Assembly (NCBI GenBank): GCA_003342895.1
Contig: PTFA01000043.1
Span: 596,110-660,109 of the forward strand
DNA length: 64,000 nt
Direction of reading: 5' to 3'
Origin: Casuarius casuarius
Taxonomy: Eukaryota; Chordata; Aves; Casuariiformes; Casuariidae
This document shows, piece by piece, positions 35,360 through 48,584 of this stretch. The position numbers were made by a program, and so were the translations under genes. The notes beneath the pieces are model-generated. The model was not told the DNA's origin and made no database searches. It was given only the letters and a program-made list of their open reading frames with translations. How positions within the stretch are numbered: the stretch's first letter is position 1; each line of letters starts with the position of its first letter.

Positions 35360-38300
35360 GTCACAATTTTTTTTCATTTTTTTTTGTCTAAGCGCCTCTA
35401 GCTAAATTTCTTGTAGATCGAACCACCTGATGGGGTAGAGCTTCTGAGGAATTGCAATGTGTCTGAATTGATGCGAGCCGGGGAAAGCTCAGCAGACTGG
35501 AGAAGCGGGTTCAAATAAATCGAAAATGACTAGCTACAGAGTTGTAACGTGCCAGCATCAGGCCCTGTAGCAACACGGCAATATGAAAAAAGCACCGAGC
35601 CACCCGCCAAGCCAGCAGCAGGTTCCTGCTTTATATCAGTTTGAAGACATTTCCCCCTCCTTTTTTTTTTCTTTCTTCTTTTTGTGAACTGCTCCAAGAA
35701 TTACTGGGAGCAACTATATAAAACTGCATTACAGTGTTAATAGAAAGGTTGCTCTCTCCCCACTGTAAATTTGAAGGAAATACTGATGGCTCTGAAGTTC
35801 CCAGGGGCTGTTGGGACGGGTGATCGGAAACACTGGCCAGACAGTACTTTAAAGGATGAAAAAGCTCTCTTCCTTTCTAAATGCAATGCATTGTAAGTGA
35901 ATATGTAGATTTAAAGGGAATCAGCTGCTCTAATTGCCCAGTCTTACCCTGCAAGGTACCTTCTGATGGAAGCTATCCTACATTTATTGTAGTAAAAGCA
36001 TGCACATAGCCATCGACCTCAAAGAGTCTCCCATTTTCTATATTCACAAATGAGCTTACCACAAAGCAACTTTTCTTACAGCTGTATCCTAAGTAAGAGC
36101 TTAGACAGGGTTCAAAAAGAGTAGTGACTACAGCTGAGTACCCAAATTTAATTGAAAGATGAGGAGAAAAGCATATTTCATTCCCTTTTGTGAAAATCCC
36201 ATCATGATTCCTGCTGTCAATAACCATTATGGACACAAGCCATTGATGTCCATCTGGGATCTGAATGTTTTCCAGTTTTTTCAGATGTTTAGAACCAATT
36301 TTTATTGGGAATAATCTCTTTAACTGAACAGCTTTGCAAACACTCGGTTTCACTGCATCCCTGCGAGACAGGCCAGCAATACACACCAATTTATTGGTGA
36401 GTAAACTAAGATGCAAAGGAGAGCCAGAAGCACAACCGGACACAAAACCCAGCGGACGTGTAATTTCCCACTTTAAACTCTGAACATCAAATATGCCCTA
36501 AAAAAAGAGTCTCTTCTACGGGTTGATTGTCAGCTGTAAAAGTCTGTTTAAACAGGTGGTACAACAACGATGTGCTGTTTGGAAATAATTGGTGCATTGT
36601 TTACCCACTACTCCCAGGAATTGAAGCCAGGATAAAAATAGACTGCAATACTCAAGATCTGTATTCTTGTACATCTTGAACCTCTTCCATTAAAAAGAAA
36701 GAAAGAAAAAAAAAACAACCCTAAACACCTAATTCTACTTAGAACATGTATTCAGCCTGCCAGTTATCTGTAATGACAACAAAACTTTTCTAAACACGAA
36801 AAGAGGAACTCAATACTCTTAGACTAGGACGCTTCCCCAGCTGAGTCACCGAGAGCTGAGACAACGCGTTAGCACATTTTTCATTTATGCATGGGGCATT
36901 TGATCTAGAACGAAGGGCTTGTAAGAGAAAAAAATAAGCCAGTAAAGAAGATTATGTCTGAATCCTTTAGGGGCTACCAGATGAACACNCTGCTGTCCAA
37001 GAAAAGCCAGGATCTTCTCCTGCTGAAGGCTAACACATGGAGATAAGAAGTGTGCAGCAACATCCCACCAAACAGACAGAGCCCAATTTGGATATGCAAA
37101 AACAGATGAGGGAGCACATGGCATAAAGCGAGACTGCCCTAACTCCGGAGATGAAATTAGATGTCTAATAAAGAAAAGGTCAGTACTCTGATGTAGGATT
37201 TGGTTCACCAACACAATTGACTATTGGCCAACTAAACCAGCTGGACAAGCAGCGGAGAACAGCATGTGGGAAGGATGTATGTCAGACTGATGTAATCTTT
37301 CTAGTCATTAAATACAGCTGATTTTCTAAATGATTAGATGAGGGCTTGGCTGTTCCCATACCAATGCTGAGGAAAGGCTACAGGACAGGAGTTGTATTAA
37401 GATGTAAGCTAACAGATAAATACAGAAGTAGCCTAGAGATAGTCCGTGACATTCGTAAGGACAATATGAATGAGTGGTTGCTCTGACGNGAAAGCAGCAG
37501 GTAGTCAGGTTAAAAACACATCAGCAAACCCAACACTTTCTGACCAGGGCCAGTGCTCAACCCATCGGCACTCTGGCTAGGAAGCAAGTCAGCTATGAGA
37601 GAATTTTACCAGCATGTTACAGAAGGAAGGGATGCATTTTACTACATCTCCACCTCCTCCTATTCTTATTAAAATGCCTCTTTTACTCTGCACGTTATAA
37701 GTTTCTCTGCCCAACTCCACGCTGTACTTTGTTGTTTGGGAGTAAGTCCTTCATCATGCTCGAGTTTAGGGGCAGACATAATACATAAAAATAGGGTGAG
37801 AGAGAGATAAAGAAGAATGAAGCTTTATTTCTTCTCTCTACAAGTTTATTATTATTCTCTACCAGTTAGCTATCCAATTTTTTTTTCCTCTGTCCTCTGA
37901 GGAAGGCTTTTGACTCTCCCAAGATATGACTCCAGATTCGTTTAAAAATAGAAAATGAAAGCAGTAGGGCTACAATGATCTGACAGCATCACATACAGCT
38001 CTTAACAACCTAATTTATTACTGATGATGTAGTCATTGATGTACTCTGAACATGCACTATACACTCCTTTTTAATGAAAAAGTAACTAGGGAGGCTCATC
38101 CAACTTGCTTCAGAAAGTTGCGCCCCAAGAGACTTGCATGTCATCTACCCTTAGATTTATCCAAGGCTGAAGGAGATATTTTAAAACATATCTTCCTGTT
38201 ATTCTTTTAAAAAGATAGTTCCCTCGATGCTGAGCCTTGAAAGTTTAGCAGATCTTATTACTGAGAATGAACTAAACTGAAGCAATTGGTATAATGGTTG

Positions 38301-39730
38301 TTCCTCGATGGGTACAACTTGCTTGCCATGTTCTTTTCTCATCCACTTTTATCTCAAATGTTTATATGAGCATGAAAAGTTACCCGTATTTTTCTTCTCA
38401 TCAGCAAGAGAAGAAAAGCTCTGGCAAAACTAGACTGGGGAAAGCAAAGGAAGAGACACTGTGGAATAATGGCTTTGGGACCAATTCCTATGGCACTCCA
38501 GAAAGGTAGGAGAAACAGCAGAGACGGGAAAGCACAACCTATCCAAATTCTCAGCAAGGATGATCTATCATTATCATAACACTGAGTAACACTGGAAAGA
38601 AACCTTTTAAAAGCCATGCTGCTTCTCTCCTTACGACCCCACTGGTTTGCTTACGCCTCTGGCTGTCAACGTTAGCAGCACGTACAGGGTCTGCGAGCCC
38701 GGAGCGCAGCCAGGCGCCTTGGATAACGTGGTCTTACAGATATTGGCTCAGGTGCAGGCATTTGTGGGCCACAGTCCCCCAAAAGCCACCAGGAACAGCT
38801 GCCCAGAGAGCGCGTGGCTTCCTGGCGTGTGCGATGGAGGATGGAGCAAAGGAAAATAGACAAGAGAAATGTAAACTGAGCATCACAGTAGTGATGTTAG
38901 ATTATGCCTCCACACAAAACGGAAAGGTGTGCCATTACTTTGGAAAAAGAGCAACTGCCAGGAAAAGCAAGTAAACAATAGACAAAAATAATGGATATGT
39001 AAGCTTGAAAAACTGCTTGAGCAGAAGTGCTGTTTTCATGCATCATGTCTATAAATCATCCCTTTCCTGCTCCAGATGCACCTTAGTAGCACCTGAGAAC
39101 CACAGCACAAAACAGTCCATTACAAGAAATGCAACATGGATTATCTGCATATGATGTTCACTTCTGCATGCTAATTATGGTGCGAAACACCATAATAGAC
39201 ATATTTAAGATAAAGAAAGACAACACTTCTATCCTCCCCTCTGTTAGTGATCATTCTTGACTGGCAAGTTGTTTTATCATACTCGTCATGCTTTATCAAA
39301 GGCATATCATTTATGTCCAGGAAGGACAGCTGTAGTGTAAGATTTGTCAGCGTTTCCATTATCATCCTATTCCAAAGGATTTAAATATTCAAATCTAAAC
39401 ATGCAACTACAGCAGAGTTTTAACCTGCAGGATCTTAGCCTATGAGCAACTTCTTTTTTTCCCCCTCCTTTTGTGGACTTATTGCAAAACCTTATTATTA
39501 ATCTAATCTATCAATCCATGGTTTAATTTTCTTCTTTAAAGACACCATTCACAAGCAAAAATGACAAAGATCGAGTTATTTTCCATGTAGGAGCTTGGAC
39601 ACAATAACCACAGAGCCAGAAGATAACTCAGGCTCAAGGCCCATTTTCCTCTGTCCAAACATTTTGATGCAACAGTTACTGTGGGAGCTTCTAGACCGGA
39701 GGGCAGTTTGCAGAATGCATCGCTCGTGCT
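35360..39730. other. Intron 2 sequence, no recognised gene
   Basis: Mostly unique. T/C low complexity occurs at 35366-35386 and 35658-35682, and an (AAAG)n-A run at 36692-36715. A 156-codon open frame, minus, 35973-36443, has no recognisable motif and is within chance for this length of sequence. Confidence 0.55.
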
Positions 39731-40400
39731 GCAATTCTCCCCGCGTACGCAAGAAGGACCATTAAATGTGCTGTGCTAGTCTTCGCTTTAAATGTCTTTC
39801 AAGTCTGTGTTTACATAAGATAGCACTATTTGAACATATATATTTGTGATCTAATTCACCTGAAGCACTGCTCAATCCAACAGGAGCGAGACAAGGACAT
39901 CCCATATGGCGGCAAGGTAGAAAAAGCTTCTCCAAAGCAAACCACCTACGACCCCTGCGATAATAAATTCTTTGGCAAATGACGGGGCAAAGTCCCGGCG
40001 ACTGCGCACAGCGAAGATAAACAGCCCTCTTTGTCCTCGNGGCCAGAAGTGGCCATTGTACGCAGCTTGCCCCAAGGATTAGCGCTGCCATTGTTATTTG
40101 TGTTATATGAGCTATTTCGGGAGCTAATTGACCCCAGCACAAAAGGCGGGTGAGAAAGGCTTTTGTACCTAATAGAATGAGCAATGCAGAAAAAGGGTAA
40201 GGTTCCTCGAGCAATTGGGCCACAGTATGCAGACACTGACTCAGTTTTAGCTGACAGCATCAAGCAGGGCAATCTAATCTCCCCAGTTAGCACTAAATCA
40301 GCCTAGTATAAATGAGCCCGTGACAGAACGCGGAGAAATGGGACTTGCTAAAAGGATAACTGAGGATAACTGCCTCGCAAAGCATAAATATTGAAGATGT
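39730..40400. promoter_or_regulatory. Candidate enhancer block with SOX site
   Basis: A repeat-free stretch of several hundred bases. It has an exact SOX consensus ccattgtt (40088-40095), gagctaattgacc, caatctaatctcc and other homeodomain words. GC-richer than its flanks in the middle. Inferred to be regulatory. Confidence 0.35.
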
Positions 40401-40574
40401 TCAGAATGGTTCATTCCTCAAGCTAAGGACGCTCAGGCGCAGCTGTGCGGGCAAAGCCATTCGATGCTGCAATCTCTGTTCGCTTTCTGAGGATACAGCA
40501 GTGAACGTCAGTCCGTACATAAGGTATTCTTAAAATACGACATATATCTTCCATCCCTCCCTCAAATGCCTAGT

Positions 40575-40590
40575 GGGGGGGGGGGGGGGG
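40575..40590 (+). repeat. G homopolymer, 16 bases
   Basis: Uninterrupted run of 16 G. It can fold as a G-quadruplex on the plus strand; on the transcribed (minus) sense it is C16. Confidence 0.9.
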
Positions 40591-41379
40591 AAGAGACTGA
40601 CACTGAGGAAGGCTGACAGGACTCTCTTAACCATTACAGAGTTTGATACAATAAAAAAAAAAGTGAAGCCATTTTCTCTGTGATGACAGACATTTGAGAA
40701 GGAGGGCGTACTAAGTCTGTAGTATAAGATCATCCAAAATTAAACCATTCTTCTCCATAATCACTTGTGAAAAATGATATGGTGAGGGGAAAAAGTGAAG
40801 CTGAACTTAGAGCCGAACATATTTTCAGCATTTAACTAGCACTCAGCAAACGCTGGTTCGGTGTCAAAGTGTCAGAGCAAAACAGACAAACAAAATAGCG
40901 GCGAAAAAATTATCTGACTTGTGGAGCTTGCTGACCTTTTTTGAAGCCACTGAAAAAGCTGCTGCAACATAATTCATCACAAATTCTACACTAAACTTGG
41001 TGCACGAGGCAACACAGCTTTGTAGATACATAAACAGAAGAGAAATCATCATATCCATCATTTATTTATTGAACCTTCATCATCTGCACTACCTGAGGTC
41101 ATCTCAGGCATTAAGGAATCCAACAGCACAAACTGCAGAAAGGAAAGCAGCAGAATTATAGCTGCTGCACCAATTGGGTAAGAAGGCAAAGTAAAGACAT
41201 GGTCATGCTATGGTCACGCTGAGCCTGAAGCAGAGGCAAAGTCAAGCACGTATCACCTGAGCGGAAGCATTTCCGCTCTAAGATTATTATTGCCTTCATG
41301 TGTTTCATCAGTTTTCCTGTTCATGTTCGAGGAGAAGCTCCCTGTCCAAAGCTGCCCCATCCTGCCACAAGGAAAAGGC

Positions 41380-41440
41380 TTTTCATTTTGCAAATGGGGA
41401 AACACAGTCATCTCAAAAGGTACACATCTATAACACAGCG
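41380..41440 (-). repeat. Possible MIR-type SINE relic
   Basis: tttcattttgcaaatggggaaacac followed by ctcaaaaggtacacat..aacacagcg follows the reverse complement of the MIR core (attttacagatgaggaaac .. cccaaggtcacacagc). Diverged and short, so uncertain. Confidence 0.35.
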
Positions 41441-42631
41441 AAGGGAAGTTCTGATTATACCCGATACCAAGAAAAACAAAACAGAAAAAAACAAACCAAA
41501 AACAACACAAGCACTAGAAGTCCCCTACTCCTGAGCTGGGAACGATGCTTTGAACATAATGCAGTATGCGTTAGGCCATATAGCTCACCGCATACTATCG
41601 CACCAACGCGTCCCTAACGTTGCTCCTAGTGAAATTACTTTGTACTCATAATTATTTTTAATCAGCTTGTACAGAATGGTTGGTTCTGAGTGAAAGCTAC
41701 CTAGGAGAGGACAACGCGGCTGCTGTGCCTATCTACCTTACCGTGCACGAGCTACATCGACCTGAATGTCCTATGCTCCCTCGGACAAAAGATCCTGGCA
41801 GATGGAAACGGTTAAAAGCGGTTATTGTTCCTGGGTCTCTTCAAACAATGCAAACCCACTTACCGGAGGTAATTTTTAAGCACACTTATTTCCATGAAGC
41901 AAATCCAGTGTGTAATTCCAGGATTAGTCTGGAAACTAAGAAGCTTTCTGCTTTCAGCAAAGTTAGTTTCCATTTCAAAGTTTAGTTAAATCAACTGAAG
42001 TTAATCAAAACATATAATTTTGCAGTTTCACATGTGGGTATAGTTATCATAAGCAGACAGATCGATAAAATAACATACATACAAGGTTAATGCTGAGCAC
42101 GGATTCTTTATGGTTTCCTTTTACTCCCATGGTTGAGAAAAAGGAAGCGGAAAGCAAGAGTTGGTACGAAAGGATGCACTCTTCACTGACCTCGCCTCCG
42201 AAATTGCAATGCCTACAGGAGCGATTTACAGGCTCGGGATGTGCAGGCCACGTGATTTGCAAGCAGGGAGCCTTGCCTCACCTTTATAGGCATTAAATGG
42301 TAGTACAGAATCAGACAGGATTCCTGCGGGACGCTGTCTTGCTCATGTTCCTCAAGCTTTCGGAAAGAATAAGGGAAAGCGCCAAAGTTGGATTTATCGG
42401 GAAGTGGATACGCACAGAGAAATGTCACAGCCTTTCAAAACAAAAACGTCTTGAATTTGCTATCGAAGTTAGCACATTCATAAAAATTAAGGCTGGGCTT
42501 TTTCTGTGTGCCCTTCTATGATCGAAACCTCAGCTTTTGAAAGAATGACACAGAGATAAGCATGTGTCTTCTGTTAGGTTACACCTTCCAAAATTCTACC
42601 AGAAAGCACTGGGCCATCAGGTCTGGATTAA

Positions 42632-42665
42632 AATATAAATATAAATACATATGTATATATATAGA
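42632..42665. repeat. TA/TAAA-rich microsatellite
   Basis: Imperfect atataaatataaatac followed by atatgtatatatatag, about 34 bases. Confidence 0.8.
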
Positions 42666-45600
42666 TTTGTCTTTCTTCACACCTTAAACAGCTGAATCAC
42701 TAATTACAACTCTATTTTAAACAAAGACATGAATAAAAATAACCCTCAAGACTATTTTTTTTTCCAAAAGTAAACTTTATCTTGAATTTTAAGCAACTAA
42801 CAGAAATTCATAATCATGGAAATACTTAGTAACCAAAACTCTCCAAACGCCCCCACTGAATTTCATCTGTAAAATAAACCACAACCCCTTTTCTGCGCAA
42901 TATCTGTTTCATCGGCTGGAGTGATGCTACACGGTAGGAATGCCTAAAGCCCGGGATTTGCTAACNTCCGTCTCTGCAGCGCCAGGTAGGTTCTCAGCGT
43001 GAACCCCTCAATCCAAGTGTGCAAATGGGGGGACCCACTGGAGCACCCCGAGCGTGTCCCTCTCCTCCAGAGTCACACAGAGGACAAGCACATGCTGGTC
43101 CTCTGCACCGAGTCCAAGCGAGGCAGCACCGCTGGGACTTGAGGCTCTTCACGCTGGAGAAACCACATTTTACAGTACGTTGCTTAGCTCCAGCAGGAAG
43201 AAGGGATACTCCTGATTATGGCTAAGGGATGCCATGGCAAGATAAATACTACAGATGGCATTTTCACAAGGACAGACATTTCTGGTAGTTATGCTTCTAA
43301 ATTGCTCACATACTTTTAAACATCCTATCTTAAACAGTGGTAATTATAACCAAAGCAAGTGAAGTGATAAAAAAAAAAAAGTGGAAAAAAGTGAGCATCT
43401 ATTCATGAGTCATTTCTTGATGCTGTATACGTGATTTCTATGGTGGAATTAGCATTCTGGAGAACACAGCAGCTTTGAAATCAAAACTTACTTAGAAAAG
43501 TTTATTGGTCCAAAACTCCCCAAAGGAGCAAATCTGTCAGTGAAAGGAGCCAACTGCTACTGCTCCCCGCTCAACAGCGGAGGAGCTCAGCCCTGCTGCG
43601 CCGCCGGTATTAACCTTCCCAAGCTCAAAGGTCTCTTTGGAAACTGCAAATAACCTTGCTCATTTTAGGTCACAAACATTACAAGCATTTTGGAAAAGGC
43701 CTTTTGAGTCATCGTTATGGTCTTCAGGATAACCTATGCCTGTTCATCTTTAAATACGCCGAACTGAATTATTCTCTGCATTAGGGTGACCAGTTTCTGA
43801 GAAGCTCAAGACCTTAATGGTAGGTTACGCAAGGTTACTTAAGGATTTTCAAAGCTTCTTCCAGCTGTCTTAAGTCTACAGGATAAAGCTCCCTTGGCCC
43901 AAAGCAAGACTAGTTCATGCTAACTTTTAATCATGCTCTGTACAACACGCAGCTTCGCGCAGGACTGACTGTGCACTGCATGCCTCCGAAATCAAAGGTA
44001 TAAATGCACACTACACGGAATGGCTTACATTAGTGCCATTAATTCCTACTTTCAGCATAATCCTTCATCTGGGAGTTATTCCAAAACATAGGAGTTAATG
44101 ACACTAATATAAACCATCCCGATGTAGCATGTGTTTCTTTAGCTTTTATTCCCATGACTAAATGTCTTTTTAATGCACTTTTATTTACCATGATGGAAAT
44201 AGTTTTTCCTGCTTTACTCTATCAGAAGTCTGGGTCTGTCACATTAACCCTTTTCTGGTCAAAAGCTGTAGAGCTGTATTTCCCATTACGACTCCCAAAT
44301 CAAAACCGCATGCAGACATTCCAGCAGGGAACTACGGCCCTTTTAAGTGCTGAAAGACCCAAAGGAAACCCTGCGAAGGAGCAACGTGCATTGCCTGGGT
44401 AGCTTAAGGCATCTCCTGGTGACACAATGCACAAAGCTCAGCCAGGCTGGGAAATGCAAGCCTGGGACTTAACTGCTTTGGGAGCGGAGGAGGAAAAGGG
44501 AGCTGCGGAGAAGCTCTGTCCTCACGGTGAAGATCCTCTAATGACACTGTTAAGTGGCCGAGGAGGGGTAGGGAATGAAGCGCATTCAGGTTTTCTCAGA
44601 GGTGTAAGATACGGGCAGAGGGGGGAAGTGGATTAGAGGAACAGAGAAAAATACTGTTATTCCCCAAAGGAGGCATGGAAAAATTCCTGAAGAAAAAAAA
44701 GTCTTCCATTGGAGGAAGTGGATGAGGAGGGGAAAAAAAGCCCATAAAAGGTGTAATGAGAAGAAAGCATAATATACGCTGGTTCATCTCCNCTCTGCTT
44801 TCTTCTACCTCTTAGCCACCCAAAGCAGAACCAATCCTTTATCAGGCCTTTTAAGCATGTTCTAACTTTAATCTGTTTTCTCCCTCCCGGTCTGTCATTC
44901 CCTTATGGCCTAGCATTTACAAGAATTAAATACCTGCATCCCTGGTAAAGGAGATTAATTTCCTGGAGGCACCCCCAGATTCTGTGCACTCCCCAGTAAA
45001 CCTGCTTCCCGCCTGCCCTGCGCGGAGGAGAAGACAATTTGATCTTCATGCCCACCGAGACCGACTTCTAAAGCAAGACTTTCAGCAATCGCCATTCACG
45101 TCCACACGAGCTCAGCAATGAAAAAGGGCAGCGGGCCCTCGGCACACGGGTGTTCCTGCACACCTCCGTTGCCTGAACCAACGGCTTAATTCAACATGTT
45201 CTGACTTTTATCTTGCATCTTGAAGGTAAAGCAAGACCTGAAGAAAGGCACTTTTGGACACTCATCCTAGAACCTGAATTTCCAGCCAAGTCTGCTAAGC
45301 CTGCACAGGATTGGATTAAAGGCTACCTACACATATGCATTTAAGCCCTTATGCAGAGCTATTACTGTGAGCAGAGCAAATGAGGAAGAGCAAGTATGGA
45401 AGGCAAGACTGGAAACAGGGATGGAAAGAAAAACACAGCCAATCTGTCTCTGGACACTACAGTAACAAAATGACTTTAAACATTTTGAAATTTTCACAGC
45501 CCTCCCTTCCAATTTGTCTAATAAGCTCAATAAGCAATCAGCAATCCCTTTGTAAACCATTTTTAAGTGAAATGTATAAAGTTGCTACTGAAGTATGCTT

Positions 45601-45722
45601 GGTGTTGGTAAAATGCACCCATGGAAAGGAACAGCTTTATTCGGGAACATCACATTTCATCAAGCTAGCCATTCAGGGGACAGTACCTTCTATGGGGTTA
45701 TACAGTATATAAATAAAGCACA

Positions 45723-45725
<3 letters not shown>

Positions 45726-45757
<32 letters not shown>
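45726..45757 (+). repeat. T homopolymer, 32 bases
   Basis: Uninterrupted T32, reading as A32 on the transcribed strand. It could be a poly-A tail of a minus-strand retrocopy, but I recognise no retrocopy body to its right, so slippage expansion is the simpler reading. Confidence 0.9.
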
Positions 45758-45758
<1 letters not shown>

Positions 45759-45759
45759 A

Positions 45760-46392
45760 AAGAATGAGCAGCATAAACATGGGACAGTTGCCAAAATAAA
45801 ATTATGGTTCCTAAATCTCAGAATATATCTGACACTTTCAAAGACATAGATATTACACGGGGCCAGCTGCCCCCTGAAGTCAACAGACTTTTGGGCCTAA
45901 TACATGAATTTCTTCGATAAATTTAGGCTAAATCCTTACTGCAGAAGATGTCTATTGATACCTTGTGCTAAGATTTCAAAAAGCACAAAAGTGTTTTGAG
46001 GCTCTCAGTAATTTGTTATTGGGGAGATCTATTCAAAAATTTATCCATTAAGTAAATCTGATCTGCATCTGATTTGTTTCTTACGGTAAAGACCATGTGC
46101 CCTTTGGGTTTTAATTTGGAACACAAGAGGATGAGCCTGATATTTTTGTTGGGAGGAGGGGAGATTAAAAAGAAGTATGTTGTTAATTTAAATGGAAAAT
46201 GTTTTGACTATTAACTGGTTGATCTTAAGGTTAAACAATGAGTGCCACAGGCAGAGAGCTTGCTCTTTGGTGCGGATGCCCTTTGGGGGAGGAAGAATGC
46301 GGAGGGAGGGCAAGAATGCAAACCCCTACCCATGACAGGCCTGTCCTCACAGCCTCCAGAACATCAGCTATCATCAGTGAGCTTAATTTGGT
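45760..46392. other. Intron 2 sequence, no recognised element
   Basis: AT-rich unique sequence between the T32 and G20 homopolymers. Nothing else was recognised. Confidence 0.5.
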
Positions 46393-46412
46393 GGGGGGGG
46401 GGGGGGGGGGGG
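46393..46412 (+). repeat. G homopolymer, 20 bases
   Basis: Uninterrupted run of 20 G preceded by ggt. Strong G-quadruplex potential on the plus strand; C20 in the transcribed sense. Confidence 0.9.
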
Positions 46413-46419
46413 ACATAAT

Positions 46420-47418
46420 AAACCCACAGTAAGAGTGAATATAGTGAACTCAGAGCAAATGAGAAGGAGAAAGAATAAGATGCAAAACTAAATCTAGCTA
46501 TCCTTGTAAACTGTGCTCAACTATAGAAGCTAATGAGAAAAACATGCACTTTTACCTAAGAGGTTCTCTTACCCGTTATGAGTTATAATGGAAAATACTC
46601 AAAGAAACTGACCTTGTTAAGAATGCCATGTTACAAACGTTCATATGCGTTTAGCTTCACTAAAGCCCCCCTGATTTATACCGAGCTCCGGAGCTTCAAG
46701 GCCTATTCTTTATTCAAGGTAAGACTGGCAGAGGTGAAAGGCAGCAATTCTTCAGCTATGGTGCCTGGCCTTCGTCGCCAACTGCTTGTAAAAGGCAGAA
46801 GTGCAAGTGAGAAGAGCCATAATGAAACACAACTTTGAATTATTCTAGCACAAGACACTATCTTGCCTTACAACCCTTGCCTCGCTGTATCCCGGGATCA
46901 CTGCAGCTCTAACAGCATAACTACTTGACTCATGCATCCAGGCACTCTCTTGATGTGCCTTTACCTATGACTGGCAAAGAGACAAAACCAACCGATTACA
47001 AGAGCTGCCAGCATGTGAAGATGGGAGACAGCCTGCAAGCAGCCAGGCTATTTTTCTTCTAAGTTATTTTAAGACCATGAAAACAGGAGGAAGGATTTGA
47101 AACCACTGTGAAGTTCTGGTTTATTTTAAATCGGGAGCGTGACAACGCTTGGGTTGTTGGTGTTCCAGAAACGCAGAGACACCTCCCGTTTTTTGGCATG
47201 GAGAAAATGAATTTCTGACTTCTCCTGACCACATCAGTTGTTCTGGCTCTCTCTCGCTACTTCGTTTTGACAATCTGCAATGCTTCCTTTCCAAGGACTG
47301 TCTTGGGGAAAAAGAAATGGTGACATTCTCAAGAAGGAAGATGTAATCTGGAAGCAGAGGTCCCATTAACCTTCAGCAGGGACAGGTGCTCACAAGCCTT
47401 TGTGGGACACCAGAAAGC
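46420..47418. other. Intron 2 sequence, no recognised element
   Basis: Unique sequence up to the CR1 tail. I recognised no gene or repeat. Confidence 0.5.
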
Positions 47419-47522
47419 ACAGAATCACAGAATGGTTGAGGTTGGAAGTGACCTCTGGAGATCACCTAGTCCAACGTCCCTGCTCAAGCAGGGTCACCTA
47501 GAGCACGTTGCACAGGACCCTG
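47419..47522 (-). mobile_element. Avian CR1 LINE 3'-end fragment (5'-truncated)
   Basis: In antisense the plus strand shows cacagaatcacagaatgg, ttgaggttggaagtgacctc, gagatcacctagtccaac, tgctcaagcagggtcaccta and gagcacgttgcacagga: a textbook bird CR1 3' end with its short tail repeat. Low divergence compared with the fragment at 21015-21482, so a younger insertion. Confidence 0.95.
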
Positions 47523-48349
47523 TCCTACCATAAAAATCCGCACAGGCTCTTGTGAGCAGAGAAGACAACCACAGGATGAATTTTTCTCGCTGGGCTGTGG
47601 GGACCACAGTTCTGGGCCTTCCAGAAAGAAAAGCTTTAGGAAGAATAAATGAAAAAGCTCAATCGAAACTCAGGCAAGCAGGTGTGATTTTTTAGGAATC
47701 AACACAACAGAGTCGAGCCTGTATATATCTGTTGACAACCAGAAATCATTTACAAGAGGAAAGAAACAAACTCATAGCTTGCTAGAGTATCGTGTGCTAC
47801 AGATAACAAATATTCTTTATATTTTACTTGCATGAGTATATTTTCTATGGAGGGTGCTTTTTCAGAAACAACTTCCAGGTTTTAAATTCTTGTTTATGGG
47901 AGTACGTAAGTGTTCCACCAGGTAAGTACAGATTCCTAAAGCGACCACAAAAATTGGCATTTATGAGTCTGCTACTACCTCAAATAATACATCCAGTCCT
48001 TGATCAAACAGTATAGATTTATGCTTGAAGAGCTAGAAATCTTGGATCTATTATCTTCCCAGGTACAACTCCACCCAGGGGACAGTTACCTACGTAGCTG
48101 TGTCTCTTTGAATGCCTCTCATTACCTGCCCCTCTCTTCATATCTTCTTCTAAGTCACACTGGACTTGGAAGTAGAGTACAGTAGACTTGGATGGCACAG
48201 TATGCAAATTGTTCCTCTTTTTTTGTTGTTGTTTCTGTTGTTTCTTTGTGATAGCACTCACAATATGACGTCTCATTTCCACACATTCAAGGTAGCACTG
48301 CCTCAGCTTCTGAGGACCTTATAATCAAAAGATAGACAGGTGGCTAGTT

Positions 48350-48368
48350 AAAAAAAAAAAAAAAAAAA
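48350..48368. repeat. A homopolymer, 19 bases
   Basis: Uninterrupted A19. Confidence 0.9.
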
Positions 48369-48544
48369 GTTAGGAAAGAGAAACAACAGTGGTAGAAAGG
48401 AAACCAGTCGTCGTCTTCTCCCTATTGTCACTAACACCACTTTATAGCTAAGATAAAAAGCAGCCCACGAAAAGCCCTGCTATTCATTTTCATTGGTACC
48501 GAGATCACAAGAAACCTGTTTTTTTAAAGCATACCAGTAACATC

Positions 48545-48584
48545 AAAAAAAAAAAAAAAAAGCGAGAAAGTGAGAGAGAGAGAG
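48545..48584. repeat. A17 tract followed by GA repeat
   Basis: A17 (48545-48561), then a purine-only stretch apart from one C and one T, ending in (GA)n. Low-complexity purine tract. Confidence 0.85.

Larger units (their letters stand above)
40600..45720. other. Intron 2 sequence, no recognised gene
   Basis: Unique AT-rich sequence with a TA-rich microsatellite at 42632-42665, an A12 run near 43370 and a possible MIR relic at 41380-41440. GC rises slightly near 43000-43150 and 44990-45180. No coding exon was recognised. Confidence 0.55.

Noticed and set aside
35973..36443. 156-codon open frame on the minus strand
   Set aside because: AT-rich intron sequence; the product resembles no family I know and there is no poly-A tail or other sign of a retrocopy.
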